A DNA stretch of 18,926 bases from Strigomonas culicis (lineage: Eukaryota; Euglenozoa; Kinetoplastea; Trypanosomatida; Trypanosomatidae), in the NCBI GenBank assembly GCA_000482145.1, contig AUXH01000379.1, positions 1 through 18,926 of the forward strand, in the 5' to 3' direction. The position numbers and the translations under genes are program-made. Numbering within the stretch: the stretch's first letter is position 1; each line of letters begins with the position of its first letter. Below the pieces are notes generated by a model. It was not told the DNA's origin. It worked only from the letters and a program-made list of their open reading frames with translations, and did no database searches. Shown one piece after another: positions 17,158 to 18,926 of the stretch.

Positions 17158-18309
17158 CTAGGCATCGCCTTGCCGAGCTCGCTTCCCGCTGGACGGCTTC
17201 TTCTCTCGACCATGCAGCAAGTTCTTCAGGTCCTGCACCAGCAAGTCGCAGTCTCGCTGCAGCTCGGTCTGTTTCTTCTTCTCCACCGCCAGCGCCTCCT
17301 CGCGTGAGAAGGACGCCGTGTCGTAGTCGCTCGCGAGCAGCGCCGCGTAGGAAGGGTAGTCGAGCGCCACGCGGCGCAGCAGCTGCCGCGGCCGGCACGC
17401 CGACACGACGGCGGGCGCCGCCGGCGCGACGCGCAGCCGCACCGTGTCCAGCCACGGCGCGGCGCGGCGGAGCGGCAGCCGGCCGCCGCCTTGCGCCTCC
17501 GGCGCGTACACCGCCGGTGCGCTGGCGGTCGCCCAGTGGGCCGCGCCGCACCGCCGCGCCGCGCCGTCGCTGTCGACGGCCGCGAAGTCCGCCCGCAGCG
17601 CGCCGTCCACCGGCGACACCCGCAGCGCGTGGATGAAGGCGCCGGGCGCCGCCTCGCTCTGCACCGCGTCCGCGCCCTGCCACGCAAGGAAGGTGCACTG
17701 CAGCGGCTCCCCGGACGGCGCGGACGGCAGCAGCTCGTCCGGCCGCCGCGCCGCGTAGAGGTCGAGCGCGGCGAGCCGCGCGCCCCCGACGTAGCAGCAC
17801 GTCTCGTCCACCGACAGCGCGAGGCACGCGGCGGGGAAGCCGCACGCCACGCGCAGCAGCGGCACCGCGCGGGTCACGTCGCGGAGCGCAAGGACGCCGT
17901 CGACGCTCAGGGAGGCCAGCGTGCGGCCGTCACTGAACCACGCAACGGCCACCACCGGCATCGTGTGGTCCGCGAAGCGCGTGACGGACCCCGCGGCACC
18001 TTCCGCCGCCACGAGTGGGCAGCGCGGCCGCCGAAAAAGCACATCGAGGCCGAGGAGGCAGCACGTGCCGTCGTGGCCGGCGGTGACCGCGTGGAGGGCG
18101 TCCGAGCACGCCATGTCGTACACGGGCCCCTCGTGAAGCCGTCCGCCCCACACGGGGTGCAGCTCGTGCGCGTCTTGGCTGCCATCCAGCGTGTACAGAA
18201 AGCAGGTGCCGGTGTCCGTGCCGACAAGGAGCGCGCTCCCCTCGACGATCGGGGCCACACTGCGGATCCGCTCGGTCGCGGAGAGCGCGGTGCCGGCAGC
18301 GATGCTCAT
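17158..18309 (-). CDS. Gene E: WD40 protein, Ipi3/WDR18-like
   Basis: A complete 383-residue frame, ATG at 18309 and TAG at 17160-17158. WD40-like blades are seen in the first half: about 55-90 (EGPVYDMACSD then AGHDGTCCLLGLD), 110-145 (ADHTMPVVAVAW, SDGRTLASLSVDGVLALRD) and 150-190 (VACGFPAACLALSVDETCCYVGG). The order H-T-M-P-V, then S-x-D-G, then C-G-x-P-A-x-x-L-A-L-S and Y-V-G-G resembles Ipi3/WDR18, as does a C-terminal coiled-coil segment at 336-366. Ipi3 acts with Rix1 and Ipi1 in nucleolar and nuclear 60S subunit maturation and ITS2 processing. Residues 195-330 have few WD signatures and may be diverged blades. Another WD40 family is possible. The tail after 366 is lysine/arginine-rich, as in many nuclear proteins. 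Confidence 0.87.
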   Translation of the reverse strand: MSIAAGTALSATERIRSVAPIVEGSALLVGTDTGTCFLYTLDGSQDAHELHPVWGGRLHEGPVYDMACSDALHAVTAGHDGTCCLLGLDVLFRRPRCPLVAAEGAAGSVTRFADHTMPVVAVAWFSDGRTLASLSVDGVLALRDVTRAVPLLRVACGFPAACLALSVDETCCYVGGARLAALDLYAARRPDELLPSAPSGEPLQCTFLAWQGADAVQSEAAPGAFIHALRVSPVDGALRADFAAVDSDGAARRCGAAHWATASAPAVYAPEAQGGGRLPLRRAAPWLDTVRLRVAPAAPAVVSACRPRQLLRRVALDYPSYAALLASDYDTASFSREEALAVEKKKQTELQRDCDLLVQDLKNLLHGREKKPSSGKRARQGDA

Positions 18310-18344
18310 GACGTCACCGGAGTCCCTTCCCGCTCAATCCGGTT

Positions 18345-18356
18345 ACTAAAAAAAAA
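18345..18356 (-). promoter_or_regulatory. Candidate trans-splice acceptor for gene E
   Basis: On the coding strand a run of ten T residues is followed directly by AG at 18346-18345. The leader to the ATG at 18309 would be about 35 nt and contains no other ATG. Pyrimidine-rich sequence continues further upstream. Confidence 0.5.
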
Positions 18357-18903
18357 GTTCTTTTTTCTGCTTTTCTTCTGGTATTGTTGGAGTGGAAGCC
18401 ACACAGCACTCCAAATGAAATGAACAGAAAAAAAAAAAGATACCTTCACAAGGCAAGAAGAGGGAGAGCAAGATGATTGCAATACTGTTTAAAGAAAAGA
18501 AAAAAAGAATGATGACAATAAAGTCCGAACACGCATTCCAGAAGGGCAATAAAGAATGGTACTTCTGCGTGTATAGCAGGAATCCCCACCTTTTTGTTTT
18601 TCTTTTGTGTTGAAAAAAAAATGATACTTGCGTTATATTGTTATGTAAGAACAAGGAAAGAAAAAAAGGGGGTAAAATAAAACTTGAGAGCTTCATCAAA
18701 GAAACGAGTGTAATAGTTCATAGTAAAAAAAAGGGGGGAGGGGAGAGGGGGACCACAAGAGGTGAAACCAAAAGCAACTGTCTCTCCACAGACTGCCGAT
18801 TCTCTAACTTGCTTACAGGAGCCCACAGACACACACACATACACACCGGCCTACATCCCTTCTCTCTCCACACACGTCACGCATGCCACACACCTACACA
18901 CCG

Positions 18904-18926
18904 CTCTCTCTCTCTCTCTCTCTCTC
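18904..18926 (+). repeat. CT dinucleotide microsatellite at the right edge
   Basis: An uninterrupted CT repeat reaching the last base of the window, preceded by CA-rich sequence (about 18826-18845 and 18870-18900). It may continue beyond the window. Such tracts are common in trypanosomatid intergenic regions and can serve as polypyrimidine tracts for genes on the plus strand. Confidence 0.85.

Larger units (their letters stand above)
18310..18926. other. Intergenic region at the right edge
   Basis: About 617 bases without a supportable gene. The stretch next to gene E is purine-rich on the plus strand and holds a candidate acceptor. From about 18830 to the edge the plus strand turns pyrimidine-rich, with CA-type repeats. 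Minus-strand open frames at 18346-18699 and 18641-18844 are low-complexity and lack homology signs. Confidence 0.75.

Noticed and set aside
18346..18844. Minus-strand frames of 117 and 67 codons at the right edge
   Set aside because: Phenylalanine/leucine-rich low complexity from T tracts; one overlaps the probable acceptor of gene E.

Overview
This window looks like a piece of a kinetoplastid (trypanosomatid) chromosome. All five supportable genes lie on the minus strand, have no visible introns, are GC-rich, and are separated by short AT-rich spacers full of A/T homopolymers. Upstream of each gene, on the coding strand, there is a polypyrimidine tract followed by an AG, as expected for spliced-leader trans-splicing inside a polycistronic unit. 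TAA and TAG close the genes and tryptophan is TGG, so the code looks standard. I cannot name the genus.

In transcription order (right to left) the genes are: (E) a WD40 protein resembling the ribosome-biogenesis factor Ipi3/WDR18 (17158-18309); (D) a short protein matching only the second half of the U4/U6 snRNP factor Prp31 (16069-16791); (C) a 2077-residue protein with a proline-rich N-terminus, one good CLU-type module, a decayed second CLU-type module, TPR-like helices and two IQ-like motifs (9534-15767); (B) a 705-residue CLU-type protein (6909-9026); and (A) a larger CLU-type protein whose C-terminus becomes a series of internal repeats and leaves the window at the left edge (1-5801). 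The 617 bases at the right edge and the other spacers hold no gene I can support.

The main point is that A, B and C are tandem paralogues. Four CLU-like modules (A, B, C-first, C-second) share a W-N-x-[ES]-[FY]-Q entry motif. Three of them (A, B, C-first) also share the later D-[GA]-R-x-Y block and an E-[MI]-I-A-R-T helix. CLU proteins in other eukaryotes (CLUH, Clu1/Tif31) bind mRNAs of nuclear-encoded mitochondrial proteins and affect mitochondrial distribution. They are usually encoded by one gene, so a local cluster with new appendages (repeat tail, FPPPP motifs, IQ motifs) suggests diversification. The functional roles are inference. Genes D and E are RNA-processing and ribosome-assembly candidates, but trypanosomatid neighbours are co-transcribed without usually sharing a pathway.

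Limits: homology calls rest on motif recognition and hand alignment. Spliced-leader acceptor sites are guesses from sequence, and the 3' end of gene A is outside the window.
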